From an uncultured Saprospiraceae bacterium (lineage in GTDB: Bacteria > Bacteroidota > Bacteroidia > Chitinophagales > Saprospiraceae), in NCBI GenBank assembly GCA_937921775.1, contig CAKZUK010000001.1:88429-152428 (forward strand): DNA of 64,000 bases, written 5' to 3'. Shown here piece by piece: positions 19,865 through 30,220 of the stretch. The stretch's first letter is position 1. Each line of letters starts with the position of its first letter. Position numbers and translations under genes: made by a program. The notes below the pieces were generated by a model that made no database searches, had not been told where the DNA came from, and saw nothing but the letters and a program-made list of their open reading frames with translations.

Positions 19865-20227
19865 CTAAGTCTCCTCTCGAATAAACATCTTCGCCAAATA
19901 AAGAATAACAAAGCCCATAAGGAATTGGAAAACACCAAGGTAAAACATCGGGGACGTAACATACTCCATCTCTCCATTCAAGCTCGCCAATATTTTTGCC
20001 CCAATCCTAAGTCCTCGATCAGCTATCACAAATACGATCACCCAAGTACGTAGAAAGGTAGCTGTCCAACTATGCTCAATAAGAATCAAGGCAATAATAA
20101 AGAATTGTAATCCCAGTGGAATGACCGAAAAAAAATCACCAAATGCAATGGCCACAAAGATCTTCCATATTAGCAATATGGATAGGTAAGTTATCAAAAA
20201 ATGTCTGACTGCTTGTGTTCGAAACAT
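19865..20227 (-). CDS. Hypothetical membrane protein
   Basis: 120 aa with four hydrophobic segments. Confidence 0.6.
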   Translation of the reverse strand: MFRTQAVRHFLITYLSILLIWKIFVAIAFGDFFSVIPLGLQFFIIALILIEHSWTATFLRTWVIVFVIADRGLRIGAKILASLNGEMEYVTSPMFYLGVFQFLMGFVILYLAKMFIREET

Positions 20228-20338
20228 GTCGAGAGAATGCGTTGAAAAATGATTTTTACTTATGGTTTTCGTTTTGAAATGAATCGTAGGTGGATGGGGC
20301 TATATATTGAATAAGCTTTGAAAGTAACAAGACCTAAA

Positions 20339-20398
20339 GGAGTGAAGGACAGGCGATGATAAACTTTAGCTATCGCCTGTCCTTCTAGTCTTCACTCC
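20339..20398. terminator. Nested hairpin downstream of the SNF2 helicase gene
   Basis: GAAGGACAGGCGAT/ATCGCCTGTCCTTC 14-bp perfect stem plus competing outer GGAGTGAAG/CTTCACTCC 9-bp arms. Confidence 0.6.
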
Positions 20399-20408
20399 TA
20401 GAATCTTC

Positions 20409-23400
20409 TTAAAATTCGCCCTTTATCAAGGCCAATAAATCTGCAGCAGAAAGCTTCGCACTAGCCTCCGTTCCTTCCAACAAACTATCTGCCAAGTTAC
20501 GTTTATCAGCATGCAGTTGAACAATCTTCTCCTCAATCGTATTCTCACTAACCAGTCGGTAAATAGTCACCGGACGCTTTTGTCCAATTCGATGCGCACG
20601 ATCACTCGCCTGATCTTCCACTGCTGGATTCCACCAAGGATCAAGATGGATAACATAATCGGCAGCAGTTAAGTTCAGACCAACACCACCAGCTTTTAGA
20701 GAAATCAAAAATAAATCGCCTTCGCCTTCTTGGAAAGCATTAATTGATTTTTCGCGTTTAGTCAATGCTGTTTGACCATCAAGGTATTGGTAGGAAATAT
20801 TTTCTTCTTGCACCCATTCTTCAATTAGGCGAAGATGTTTTACAAATTGAGAAAAGATAAGTGCCTTATGTCCGTTTTGAATGAGTTCAGATACAGTTTG
20901 CTTTAGCAAATTCATCTTCGAACTTTGAATCTTGGAGTGTGGCATAACCAAGCGAGGATGACAAGCTGCCTGTCGCATACGCATCAATTCTGCTAAGATT
21001 TGAAAACGTTTTTGTCCGCCATCTTCATCTAGTGTAGCCAATTTCTCTAAGGCATTTCGTCGCAAGGCTTCATAGAATGAACGTTCTTCTTCTGATAGCT
21101 CTACCAAGAGTGTAACTTCCGTTTTCTCAGGTAGTTCAGAAAGTACATCGTTTTTGCGTCGACGCAAAATGAAGGGCTGTAAGAGGCGTTTTAATTGTTG
21201 ACTCTTTTCTACATCCTGATTCTTTTCAATCGGGACAGCATATGAATTGTTGAATCGATCAAGCGAACCAAGTAAACCAGGATTAATGAAATTAAACAGA
21301 TTCCAAATCTCACCTAGATGATTTTCAATTGGTGTACCTGTTGTCAATACTTTGAAATCACCCTGTAATTTCATTGCGGTTTTAGAACGCTTAGTTTGAC
21401 GGTTTTTTATCGCTTGTGCTTCATCCAAAATGATAGTGGTGAAGGTATGTTCCGATAATAAGACTGCCTCTGTTTGCATCAAGCCATAACTGGTGATCAT
21501 GATGTCAAATGGCTTTAGATTTTTTACCATTTCTTTACGATCTCCTTGTCCGAAAAGTAGGGGATTTAGAGAAGGTGCAAACTTCTCAGTTTCTCTCAAC
21601 CAATTTCGGGCAACCGATGCTGGAGCTACGATAAGCGTTGCGCCTTTTTCAGCTCGACTGACTATCAGTGCGAGTGCTTGAATGGTCTTTCCAAGTCCCA
21701 TATCATCAGCCAGACAGGCACCTACACCCCAATCCGCCAGTTGTGTAAGCCATTGAAAACCACGTTCTTGGTAATCACGTAATACCGCTTTAAAAGTAGA
21801 AGGTACCTTAACCTGAACTTCTTTGATTGCTTCCAATCTTCTTAGTTGTGCATTCCATGCAGCGTCTACTTGTATATCTTCAATCATGTTGGTAAAACCT
21901 TCCATAGCAGGAGCGGCTAGTGAATGAAATTGAAGTTCATCTTCATTGCGAGTTACCATACTATTGATCTCACGGAGTTTGCTACGCAGTTGATTTGTAA
22001 TGGCCAAAAATTTACCTTCACTAACTTCAACAAAGCGCATCGAACTATCACCCACTAGGGCCAATAGTTTTTGAAAATCCATGATGTGTTTATCGTCTAC
22101 ATTCAGTTTACCTGTAATGCCAAACCAATCATTTTCTTTTTTGATTTGAATGGAAAGGTTGTTGAAAGTAGCCTCACCAACAATCTTTATTTTTTCACCT
22201 TTTGGATGTTCTAGATTAAGTGCTTTGTTTTTATGTAAGGGATCTAGCTCTACCATTACATTGAGACAATCTTCTATATCGTCAAAGAGCCATTCGCCAT
22301 TGTAGGGTGTTACTTTTTTGAAACTTGGACAAGCAGCTACCACTTCGTTTGCAAGATTTCGTTCGGCTTCCAGGTCACGTTTGGTTTGTGTACGGATACC
22401 TTTAACTTCAGTAATTACATTGGCACGACCTACGCCTGGTTTGAAATAAGGAGGGTCGGTGATATAAGGTTTTACAAAGAATTCAATTTTAAAACCTGTA
22501 CCAATCGGAAGCATGTGAATACAAGGTCTAGGGTCTGCAATGACACCTGGAATATCAATGGCACCTTCTCCCAGAACAGATTGAATCGTAACTACGTTGG
22601 ACAGTTTGCCCACCATTTTAATGATTTGATCTTTTGCCTTTTTTGGAACACGTAATTTACCATTTTCCAGCAGGTTGTTAATTTGTTGGAGGTTACTGTC
22701 GACACTTAATAAGTTGTATCGAGTAGGCGTTTCACGGGTTAGATAAATACCTGTATCAGAAAAAGGTTGAGAGAATTTAATCTCAAAATGATTTCCATCC
22801 TCTTCTACTATTAACTCAGGTTTCTGTTCTCTCAGTTCCACACTGACGGTGGGTGCTTCCCAAAGAAATAGGTATGGGTGATCGACAAGAGCTTTGATTG
22901 CTTTTTCGAAATTGAATTCGTGATATTCTTTATTTTGTGCACCCCATCCATTACCAGAAGCATCGATTGCTTTTGCAACGTTTGCATCCTGTGTTGACAT
23001 GTAAGGGAGGCCTCCCATGCTAAGTCGTTTGAGGGCAATATTTCTACCAGCGCTCCATTTGCCACCTTTACTTAAGGTTTGTTCTTTAGGTTGTATTTGT
23101 TTGTTTTTGAAATGTATGTAGTATACCAACCTTGTCTTTGGTAAGTGGCTTGGTGCAGCGACCTTTTTATTAAGTGTGCTAAGGTTGAGTAATGCTTCAA
23201 GCGAGCGTTCCCATTTTTCTAAAACGGGGACAATCTTTAGCACACTTTTCACCTTGAGTTGCTTGTTAAGGCGTTTCCATTCTTTTAGATAGATGCGCTG
23301 CTTTTTATCAGTACGTTCTAGTTTGGATAAAATACCAGCAAATTCCATTCGTATCCAAGGGTAATCGTTTTTGCCAGCGAGGGTATAATAATGCTCGAGT

Positions 23401-24548
23401 ACTTCAATGTTAATTTTATCAGCTTCGGTTTCTGTCCAGTAAGCTGCAAAGCCCCAGAACAGCCAGTCAATACTAGTCACTGCTTCTAATAGCATATTTT
23501 CTTCCGCTTGTAGCTTGAAGTTTTGTTGATATTTTGCAGTAGCTCCGAGATAAGCGAATGGTTTATTGAAGGCAGATTCCTGTGTGTTTTTTACGTAAGT
23601 TCCAACTCGATCGAGGTAACCCTTTTCTTGAGTTTGAATGATGGCCAATACGTGAAAAAGACCAGCCAGCGTTTTGAAGTATTTGTCGGAATTGCCGGTA
23701 CTTTTTTGAACATTGAGCAAGACCTGATCTAAGTTTTTTAGTGATTTGGTGTAAGAACCTTCTAAAAAATTGATCCACCCTTTTCGAGTGAGTAGGGTAT
23801 TGGTTTTCTTTTCTTTGGCTAGTAGTTTAGTCGCTTTGGCAACGTTACCTTTTAGTAGATAAATAGTGTGAAGGTAAGGTGTGAAAGAGTTTTTCTGACC
23901 TTCAGGTATCTGATCTGATTTGCCTTCAAGGTAAAGGGTTAGTTCATCAATCGAATCTAATTCATAGAGTGATTCGAAGAGAACTGTCTTAAGAGCTGAG
24001 ACTTTTATACCCTCTCCAAAGGTGTCAAAAAGCTCCGCATCAAAGGGAAGAAAGAACTGCTTAAAGAAGCCAAACTCCTGCCAATCCCTAGCATGGTGAC
24101 GGCTAATGGCATCAAGAAGCTCATCTGTTCGATCAGTATTGTGCATATATAAGGCCACACGGAGATCGCTGATACAAACTTCAAAATTACGCGGACGTTG
24201 AGCATATTCTTTGAAAGGATAATACTTGCGAATTTCAGTGTAGTATACCCCAAAGGTCTCTTCTTTTATCGCGATTCGCATAATGAGTTCCCGGTTGCTG
24301 GGTAGGGAAGACATTCGACCATTGGTATTGACATTGATCCAAGTCTCTGTGTCTAATTTGGCTCGAATTTCTCGGACACGAGTCGCATTTATTTTCTGTC
24401 CTTCTTCATCACGAATATTCGATTTTTCGAGGATGCTCATCATGTTACTTTGACTAACAGGCTCGAAAGCGATGGATAGAATTTTAAGAAATTCCTGTTC
24501 CTCGTAAGGCAGTTGAATAAGTTTAGTTTGAAAGGAAAGAAAGTTCAT
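20409..24548 (-). CDS. SNF2-family DEAD/DEAH-box helicase, 1379 aa
   Basis: 'LADDMGLGKTIQALAL', 'ILDEAQAIKN', 'LTTGTPIENHLGEIWNLFNFINP', 'FILRRRK', 'LSLKAGGVGLNLTAADYVIHLDPWWNPAVEDQASDRAHRIGQ'. Confidence 0.95.
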   Translation of the reverse strand: MNFLSFQTKLIQLPYEEQEFLKILSIAFEPVSQSNMMSILEKSNIRDEEGQKINATRVREIRAKLDTETWINVNTNGRMSSLPSNRELIMRIAIKEETFGVYYTEIRKYYPFKEYAQRPRNFEVCISDLRVALYMHNTDRTDELLDAISRHHARDWQEFGFFKQFFLPFDAELFDTFGEGIKVSALKTVLFESLYELDSIDELTLYLEGKSDQIPEGQKNSFTPYLHTIYLLKGNVAKATKLLAKEKKTNTLLTRKGWINFLEGSYTKSLKNLDQVLLNVQKSTGNSDKYFKTLAGLFHVLAIIQTQEKGYLDRVGTYVKNTQESAFNKPFAYLGATAKYQQNFKLQAEENMLLEAVTSIDWLFWGFAAYWTETEADKINIEVLEHYYTLAGKNDYPWIRMEFAGILSKLERTDKKQRIYLKEWKRLNKQLKVKSVLKIVPVLEKWERSLEALLNLSTLNKKVAAPSHLPKTRLVYYIHFKNKQIQPKEQTLSKGGKWSAGRNIALKRLSMGGLPYMSTQDANVAKAIDASGNGWGAQNKEYHEFNFEKAIKALVDHPYLFLWEAPTVSVELREQKPELIVEEDGNHFEIKFSQPFSDTGIYLTRETPTRYNLLSVDSNLQQINNLLENGKLRVPKKAKDQIIKMVGKLSNVVTIQSVLGEGAIDIPGVIADPRPCIHMLPIGTGFKIEFFVKPYITDPPYFKPGVGRANVITEVKGIRTQTKRDLEAERNLANEVVAACPSFKKVTPYNGEWLFDDIEDCLNVMVELDPLHKNKALNLEHPKGEKIKIVGEATFNNLSIQIKKENDWFGITGKLNVDDKHIMDFQKLLALVGDSSMRFVEVSEGKFLAITNQLRSKLREINSMVTRNEDELQFHSLAAPAMEGFTNMIEDIQVDAAWNAQLRRLEAIKEVQVKVPSTFKAVLRDYQERGFQWLTQLADWGVGACLADDMGLGKTIQALALIVSRAEKGATLIVAPASVARNWLRETEKFAPSLNPLLFGQGDRKEMVKNLKPFDIMITSYGLMQTEAVLLSEHTFTTIILDEAQAIKNRQTKRSKTAMKLQGDFKVLTTGTPIENHLGEIWNLFNFINPGLLGSLDRFNNSYAVPIEKNQDVEKSQQLKRLLQPFILRRRKNDVLSELPEKTEVTLLVELSEEERSFYEALRRNALEKLATLDEDGGQKRFQILAELMRMRQAACHPRLVMPHSKIQSSKMNLLKQTVSELIQNGHKALIFSQFVKHLRLIEEWVQEENISYQYLDGQTALTKREKSINAFQEGEGDLFLISLKAGGVGLNLTAADYVIHLDPWWNPAVEDQASDRAHRIGQKRPVTIYRLVSENTIEEKIVQLHADKRNLADSLLEGTEASAKLSAADLLALIKGEF

Positions 24549-24747
24549 TTTTTGATTTAAAAATTAGATCTATTTCGATGAATTTAATATTTATTTAATA
24601 TTAGAGTTTATGAACAGAGAATTAGTATGGAGCCCAAATGTTCTTTTAAAAAAAAGCTGTCGTCTCGTCCTCACCTTAATAGCTAAGGCTATTAGATTCC
24701 GGGCGTTCCTCGGTTTTTCTCAAAAGCCCTATTTGGTTCCTGTACAA

Positions 24748-24782
24748 AATCTCTATGCATAATCTCTATGCATAATCTCTAT
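24748..24782. repeat. 13-bp tandem repeat AATCTCTATGCAT x2.7
   Basis: AATCTCTATGCAT|AATCTCTATGCAT|AATCTCTAT read directly. Confidence 0.9.
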
Positions 24783-25133
24783 TGCAAGATGTTTATTTGC
24801 AATGCGAAATAAAAATTAAAGTCTAATACAGATTTAATAAGTTAGATTTTGCTATAATTGACTGTTTGTCAGTCCCTTATGAGCGTTGTTTTCTCTAATT
24901 GAAAATTGAATTCCAATTTTTTTGCTAAACGCACAAAGGTAGTTAAAGGAGAAGATAAAGAGAAACTATTTGTCTTAAATCAGAAAAGTATTTGGCTAAA
25001 CAAAACGGCAGCGGACGGGGAGTCGGCTGCCACCACTCGATTTTGTATTTTCCCCGATAGCTGTAGTTTGGGGAAAGTCGAGTTTTCTTCTTTCGAAAGA
25101 ATGTACTACAAAGTATAGATAAAAGTTGAAAAT

Positions 25134-25646
25134 TTATAGGTTAGAGAGATTTTTTTTGATTAGATGATAGGTTGCACAGGGAAGGCCCTGCCAAGTGCCC
25201 ATTTCTTTCAATACAAAACCACATTTTTCCAATATTTTTTTAGAACCAATATTCTCCGGATCGATAAGTGCAATCAATTCTTTCGCCTCTTTTTTAACTT
25301 CAGAGCGTTCAATCATCCGTTTCGAAACTTCAGTACCATACCCTTGCCTCCAAAACGCTTTGTGCAAAACATAACCAATTTCTGCCTGCTCTTCTCCCGT
25401 AAACACAAATTTCGCCAAGCCAACATAGTCCTTCGTCTCCTTATGAAAAACCGCATAAACTTCTGACTCATCCTTAGCAGCATTGATGGCCAGTATCTTT
25501 TGAAAACGAGCCTTCGATTCAGATTCCGTATGTGCTTTGCCGTTGATATGCTTCATCAATTCGTCACTCATGGTAAGCTGAAGGTATAATGGCTCATCAT
25601 TGGGTTCGTAAGCTCGATAGCTGAGTCGGGTGGAGTAGAAGCTCAT
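25134..25646 (-). CDS. GNAT-family N-acetyltransferase (RimJ/RimL-like)
   Basis: 'TRLSYRAYEPNDEPLYLQL', 'EIGYVLHKAFWRQGYGTEV', 'NIGSKKILEKCGF'. Confidence 0.9.
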   Translation of the reverse strand: MSFYSTRLSYRAYEPNDEPLYLQLTMSDELMKHINGKAHTESESKARFQKILAINAAKDESEVYAVFHKETKDYVGLAKFVFTGEEQAEIGYVLHKAFWRQGYGTEVSKRMIERSEVKKEAKELIALIDPENIGSKKILEKCGFVLKEMGTWQGLPCATYHLIKKNLSNL

Positions 25647-25764
25647 TGATCTAGTGTTTTAATCCTTTAAATGTGGTGTGAATTATTTGAAAAATATTTT
25701 ACTTTATCGTAATTTTCTTGGTAATTGTTTTGTCGCATTTTTCAAAAACTATTTATAAGAATTC

Positions 25765-28128
25765 CTATAAACTAAACTTTCCAGTCCCCACCAAAACAGC
25801 ATCCCGATAAACATTAAAAAAGTAAAGGCCCTTCGCCAATCCACCACAATTCAATCTAACTTTATTGCCTTCATAAGTCACAGGAAGCTTCACTTTTTGC
25901 CCTAAAGCATCACTAATACGAACAGTCATATTTTTCCCATCCGAAAAAGGAAGAATGATGTTAGCTGTGTCAAATACCGGATTTGGAGCCACTTTTAGGG
26001 TCAATAACTTTTGCGGAGCAGTTTGTGTAGAAACCATAAATTCGTCACAGCCAAGTTCTGCTGGGCCAACTCGCAAAAACAAATCATCAAAGTAACTGTC
26101 ATTATCAGCACCAGCATTTCGGGTGCCTGTAAGCGTAAAAGAAATGATACGTGTACCAACTGGAATAGCTGCCCACTCACTAAATAAAGTCCAGCTTGAA
26201 ATCAATGAAGAAATAGTCTCCGTAGAATCCAAATTCATATTGTTTTCATCTTGAAAATATAACTTCATCGCTGGTACATCCTGACCTCCCCAATTAGAAA
26301 GGTAGCCACCAAAGTTGGCTTGTAAAGTGCCCGCATCTATTTCAGCACTGTAGCTCACTAGGTTCACCAATTGCTCACATTCAGCATAAGCACCATCCAT
26401 ACAAACACCCCCAATCGCAAAATATTTCACACCAGTATGTGGAGCAATTCCATCACATTCTCCATCAGTCAAAACTTCTGAGACACCGATGGTTGGAGTC
26501 CATCCGCTCAAGTCCGATTCTGCCCCAGGGTTAATGATTAGGTTTTGACTATACTGAGAAGCACTAGTACTAAACGGGCTGGCCTCTGACCAGTCAGTCC
26601 AATTCAAGCTACGATCTCGATAGCGTACTCGCCAGCAATAGTCTGTGTTTTCGGAAAGGTTCATAACCGCTTCATCACGAAGGTCATCATCGGCTTGTGT
26701 GTCAACATCGTAGTACCAGTTCTCGTATGCCTTCCAACTATCATAATTTGGATTGGAAAAATCGGTGCAATTGGTAGAAATTTGCCACTGACTAGCACCA
26801 TGGCTTTCGCCAAACGAAGATGAAAAATCATTGCCTAATAAAACCACGCAGTCAGGGTTTACCGTCTCATCCTTTGGAAATATAGTTAGAGGAGTACTTG
26901 GTTTGTCCAAACTCTTTTTGATCATTAAACTATCGCGAAGTATATTGTCCTGTGGATTCGCTGCATCACCACGACCGATTCTTTTTAGTGTAAAAGATGG
27001 ATCGTTACCGGCATTGACATCGACTACCACGAAGCCATACTCGTCTTGCGAAACGGAAAACTCATCGTAGTCCGCAGTTGGCCAGTCCCCCCAAAGGTCA
27101 ATAGCTCCACCAGCACTAGCTACGTTGACCCACAGGTGTTTGTGGTCTTGTGACTGACCACGGGAGTAGCCATGCGTGTGTCCAAAGAAGTGGATACTTG
27201 GCTTGTCGCAATCATCTGTGAAGTTTTCTAAAAGTTCGATGACTTGACCGGTGTAGTTGCTTTCGCCCGGTGTCCAGAGTTCAGATTTGTGAGGATGGTG
27301 CAATTGTGCAAAAACAAAATCGATAGAGTCACTAGTACAAGCTTCTGCCAAAACGCCTTCGAGCCAATCTAGTTGCGTTTGATTGTTGTAAGGCGAGTTG
27401 GAGTCTAGGCCAATGATTCTGGTGTTGGAGTAATCCTTGTACCACCAATGTTCTTCGAAATCAGTGCTGCCATTATCCGGCAAGTGAAAATATTTGAAAT
27501 AGTATTCTGAGTTTTGTTCATGGTTTCCCGGAACAGGATATATAGGAACCTGATTGAATAGAGCTTGAGAAGGTGTAAAAAAGTGTTCTTCCCATTGACT
27601 ATAATTTGATCCGGTAACAACAAGGTCTCCGGGGATCATAACAAAAGCAATTTCTTCGTTCAAATCAGCGCCAAAATTATTTTGGACGTAAGTCAAAACG
27701 CCCTCATCTATCAATTCTGCAAATTTATTGGGATTGCTTCCATCTCGTTGCATGTCACTCATTGCGATCAATCGAAATGACTCTTTGTCGGATGCAAAGG
27801 GAGCTGTTTTGAAGGTATAAATTTCAGAAGTAGCGTTTCCCGTCTTTACACGATAGTGGTATTTTGTAAATCGTGTTAAACCTTCCAGCAAAACATCGTG
27901 AATTTGAGCAGTACCAGAGCTAATCTCAGAGGTACCGGAAGTGCTATTCCCAAGTGTTGCTGTCAGTCCCCATTCTACAATAGATTCGTCCCCTTCAGTC
28001 GTTTCCCAAAGAATACGAATGGTGTTCGGATTTGCATCTTGTAGGTAAGGTTGCACTTTTATGCTTTGCGCCTTAAGTGAAATAGTTATCGCTAAAAGTA
28101 GAAGTAGACTTAGGTATTTGAATTGCAT
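25765..28128 (-). CDS. Purple acid phosphatase-like metallophosphoesterase with T9SS sorting domain
   Basis: Fibronectin-like N-terminus 'VQPYLQDANPNTIRILWET', 'MIPGDLV', 'YPVPGNHEQ', 'FAQLHHPHKS', 'FFGHTHGYSR'; C-terminal 'KVAPNPVFDTANIILP'. Confidence 0.9.
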   Translation of the reverse strand: MQFKYLSLLLLLAITISLKAQSIKVQPYLQDANPNTIRILWETTEGDESIVEWGLTATLGNSTSGTSEISSGTAQIHDVLLEGLTRFTKYHYRVKTGNATSEIYTFKTAPFASDKESFRLIAMSDMQRDGSNPNKFAELIDEGVLTYVQNNFGADLNEEIAFVMIPGDLVVTGSNYSQWEEHFFTPSQALFNQVPIYPVPGNHEQNSEYYFKYFHLPDNGSTDFEEHWWYKDYSNTRIIGLDSNSPYNNQTQLDWLEGVLAEACTSDSIDFVFAQLHHPHKSELWTPGESNYTGQVIELLENFTDDCDKPSIHFFGHTHGYSRGQSQDHKHLWVNVASAGGAIDLWGDWPTADYDEFSVSQDEYGFVVVDVNAGNDPSFTLKRIGRGDAANPQDNILRDSLMIKKSLDKPSTPLTIFPKDETVNPDCVVLLGNDFSSSFGESHGASQWQISTNCTDFSNPNYDSWKAYENWYYDVDTQADDDLRDEAVMNLSENTDYCWRVRYRDRSLNWTDWSEASPFSTSASQYSQNLIINPGAESDLSGWTPTIGVSEVLTDGECDGIAPHTGVKYFAIGGVCMDGAYAECEQLVNLVSYSAEIDAGTLQANFGGYLSNWGGQDVPAMKLYFQDENNMNLDSTETISSLISSWTLFSEWAAIPVGTRIISFTLTGTRNAGADNDSYFDDLFLRVGPAELGCDEFMVSTQTAPQKLLTLKVAPNPVFDTANIILPFSDGKNMTVRISDALGQKVKLPVTYEGNKVRLNCGGLAKGLYFFNVYRDAVLVGTGKFSL

Positions 28129-28202
28129 GATGTTTTGATTGTGTGTTTTCTACAGCGAAGTTGTAAACGAATATTAGCTATTAGCGGAGCTGTAAACAAG
28201 TT

Positions 28203-29057
28203 TTATTTTTTTGATTTTTTTTGTTTTGCCAAAAAGTTTAAGCCTAGTTCAAGTCCATAGCGGTAATCTTTTTTGAGTGTACTAATAGAGTAGGTGTAAG
28301 TGGTGCTTTTAAGCAAACGCCTAGGGGCAATTTGCTTGATGACACAATCCGATGGAGGCTTGAGCATAAAGTCGATACTCTCGTTGTATTGCTCGTGACT
28401 TCTTTCAAAGCAACTAGCAAGGCCTTTATTGTCACGATGATAAAAACTGCCGAAGTAATCAGGCCAGCTTTGGGAGTGCTTCAGGTCAGCGGGAGATGTC
28501 CGTATCACAAGGATATTTTTAGAACCGGTTTTGTATGCTTTTTGTACAGGAAGAGGATCACTCCAGCCACCATCCATATAGTTACTTCCATCTACTTTAT
28601 GTCTACCTTTTGTGACAAAGGGCAAGGTGGAAGATGCGATAAGTGTATCAATCCAATTTTTCTTAGATGGTTCAAGATAAGCTGTCTTACCGTTTTTGAT
28701 TTTTGTGGCAACAAAATAAACATCCTTGTCTTTGGTCCGTTTTGTAGCAGACTCAATATCGAGTGGAGAAACTTCAGTGGCAGTAGTTCTGAGGTAATCA
28801 ATGTTCATGTAGCCCTGATTGGATAGCAAGCGATTCATTTTGACAAACTCCTTATCATTCGCTAGGTGAAGGAGACCGGAAAAACAAGCATTGTACTGTC
28901 CACTGAGTAGGTAGGACAGGGCTATAGATCCTCCTGAAATACCGTAATAGCGTTCAAATGGATTGTAGCCATAAGTGATGAATAGGTCGAGAATTCCACA
29001 AGTGAAGGCAGTTTTGAAACCCCCACCTTCGATAATAATTGTTGGCTTGTTGTTCAT
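28203..29057 (-). CDS. Patatin-like phospholipase family protein
   Basis: 'IIIEGGGFKTAFTCGILDLF', 'YGISGGSIALSYLLSGQY', 'YMDGGWSDPLPV'. Confidence 0.9.
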   Translation of the reverse strand: MNNKPTIIIEGGGFKTAFTCGILDLFITYGYNPFERYYGISGGSIALSYLLSGQYNACFSGLLHLANDKEFVKMNRLLSNQGYMNIDYLRTTATEVSPLDIESATKRTKDKDVYFVATKIKNGKTAYLEPSKKNWIDTLIASSTLPFVTKGRHKVDGSNYMDGGWSDPLPVQKAYKTGSKNILVIRTSPADLKHSQSWPDYFGSFYHRDNKGLASCFERSHEQYNESIDFMLKPPSDCVIKQIAPRRLLKSTTYTYSISTLKKDYRYGLELGLNFLAKQKKSKK

Positions 29058-29425
29058 ATGTTTTTATCAGAATATTCTTTGTCCGTAAGTAGATTTTTAA
29101 GAAGGATAAAGATACCAATTAGAAATAATAATTGGCCAATTCTGCCAATAAAGGAATTGTAAGTAAAGTATTGACTGATGTTATTCATGTCACTGGTTCT
29201 CATTAGAAAAAACTGAATAAAATAGCGCGATAATCCAGTGAAAACTTTTAGCATAGCACCAATTCCGATTAGTTTTCCTGCAGTGCCGGATACTTTCTGG
29301 AAGGCTAGTATTCCAATAATAAGGGTTAAAATTATTGCTACAAAATTAAAAAGCATGATCAGCATCTGACTCAATTCTAAATATTGTGGAATCATTTCCA
29401 TAATTTGTTTTTTATAGGGGTGCAA
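29054..29425 (-). CDS. Hypothetical membrane protein overlapping the patatin gene start by 4 bp
   Basis: 123 aa with three hydrophobic segments; ATGA overlap with the downstream gene. Confidence 0.6.
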   Translation of the reverse strand: MHPYKKQIMEMIPQYLELSQMLIMLFNFVAIILTLIIGILAFQKVSGTAGKLIGIGAMLKVFTGLSRYFIQFFLMRTSDMNNISQYFTYNSFIGRIGQLLFLIGIFILLKNLLTDKEYSDKNI

Positions 29426-29480
29426 ATATATTTTATAAATGTACCTTTTTCAAGTCAAAAAAATCAATATTTTAAGGTAA

Positions 29481-30068
29481 ATGAAAATGAAAAAATCCAT
29501 TGGAATAATACTCGTGCTGGTATTGGCTGGTTTGATTATTTATAAACTCTCAAGCAAAATTAATATCAATCCTAAATATAAAGTTGGTCAGGTGATTGAT
29601 CGTTTAGATAATGTCGCGGTGTACTACAACGGAGGTGTACGACATGTCGCTAGTCGCCATGTTGTGGATGGATATAATGTAGGTCTCAAATACCAATGTG
29701 TCGAATTTGTAAAGCGCTATTATCTGGAACATCTAAATCACAAGATGCCTGACAGCTATGGGCATGCTAAACATTTTTATGATCCAAAGGTACTAGATGG
29801 TGCCTTGAATAAAGCTCGTGGTCTGACTCAATTTTCGAACCCTAGCAATTCGAAGCCGAAGCGTAGTGATCTGATTATCATAGCCGCTACATCTAGAAAT
29901 GCCTTTGGACATGTGGCGATTATCTCTGAACTTAAGGAAGGAAAAATTGAGTTGATTCAGCAGAATGGTGGTGCTTTTGCTCCGTCTAGAATTTGGCTTG
30001 GCTTGCGCCAAAAAGATGGGAAGTGGGAAGTTGAGAGTGATCGGGTTTTGGGCTGGTTGCGCAAGTAA
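29481..30068 (+). CDS. CHAP-domain amidase/peptidase-like protein
   Basis: 'YQCVEFVKRYYLEHL', 'KPKRSDLIIIAATSRNAFGHVAIISEL', 'IELIQQNGG'. Confidence 0.85.
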   Translation: MKMKKSIGIILVLVLAGLIIYKLSSKININPKYKVGQVIDRLDNVAVYYNGGVRHVASRHVVDGYNVGLKYQCVEFVKRYYLEHLNHKMPDSYGHAKHFYDPKVLDGALNKARGLTQFSNPSNSKPKRSDLIIIAATSRNAFGHVAIISELKEGKIELIQQNGGAFAPSRIWLGLRQKDGKWEVESDRVLGWLRK

Positions 30069-30220
30069 TTTAGTAATGAAAGGGATTGTAGATACAGCGA
30101 AGCATAAGCAAGCTATTGGAGGACTGCTGGACTATCGGAAAATATGGATCTGGTAGCTGCGCTTTTTATGAAAAGCTAATATATTTGGATATTGAAAATT
30201 TTGAACATAAATAATTGGCT

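Noticed and set aside
24906-25118. 70-aa plus-strand ORF between SNF2 and GNAT genes
   Set aside because: No domain, composition unlike neighbouring proteins; likely chance ORF
28332-28826. 164-aa plus-strand ORF opposite the patatin gene
   Set aside because: Lies entirely within a conserved patatin CDS on the other strand; no recognisable domain
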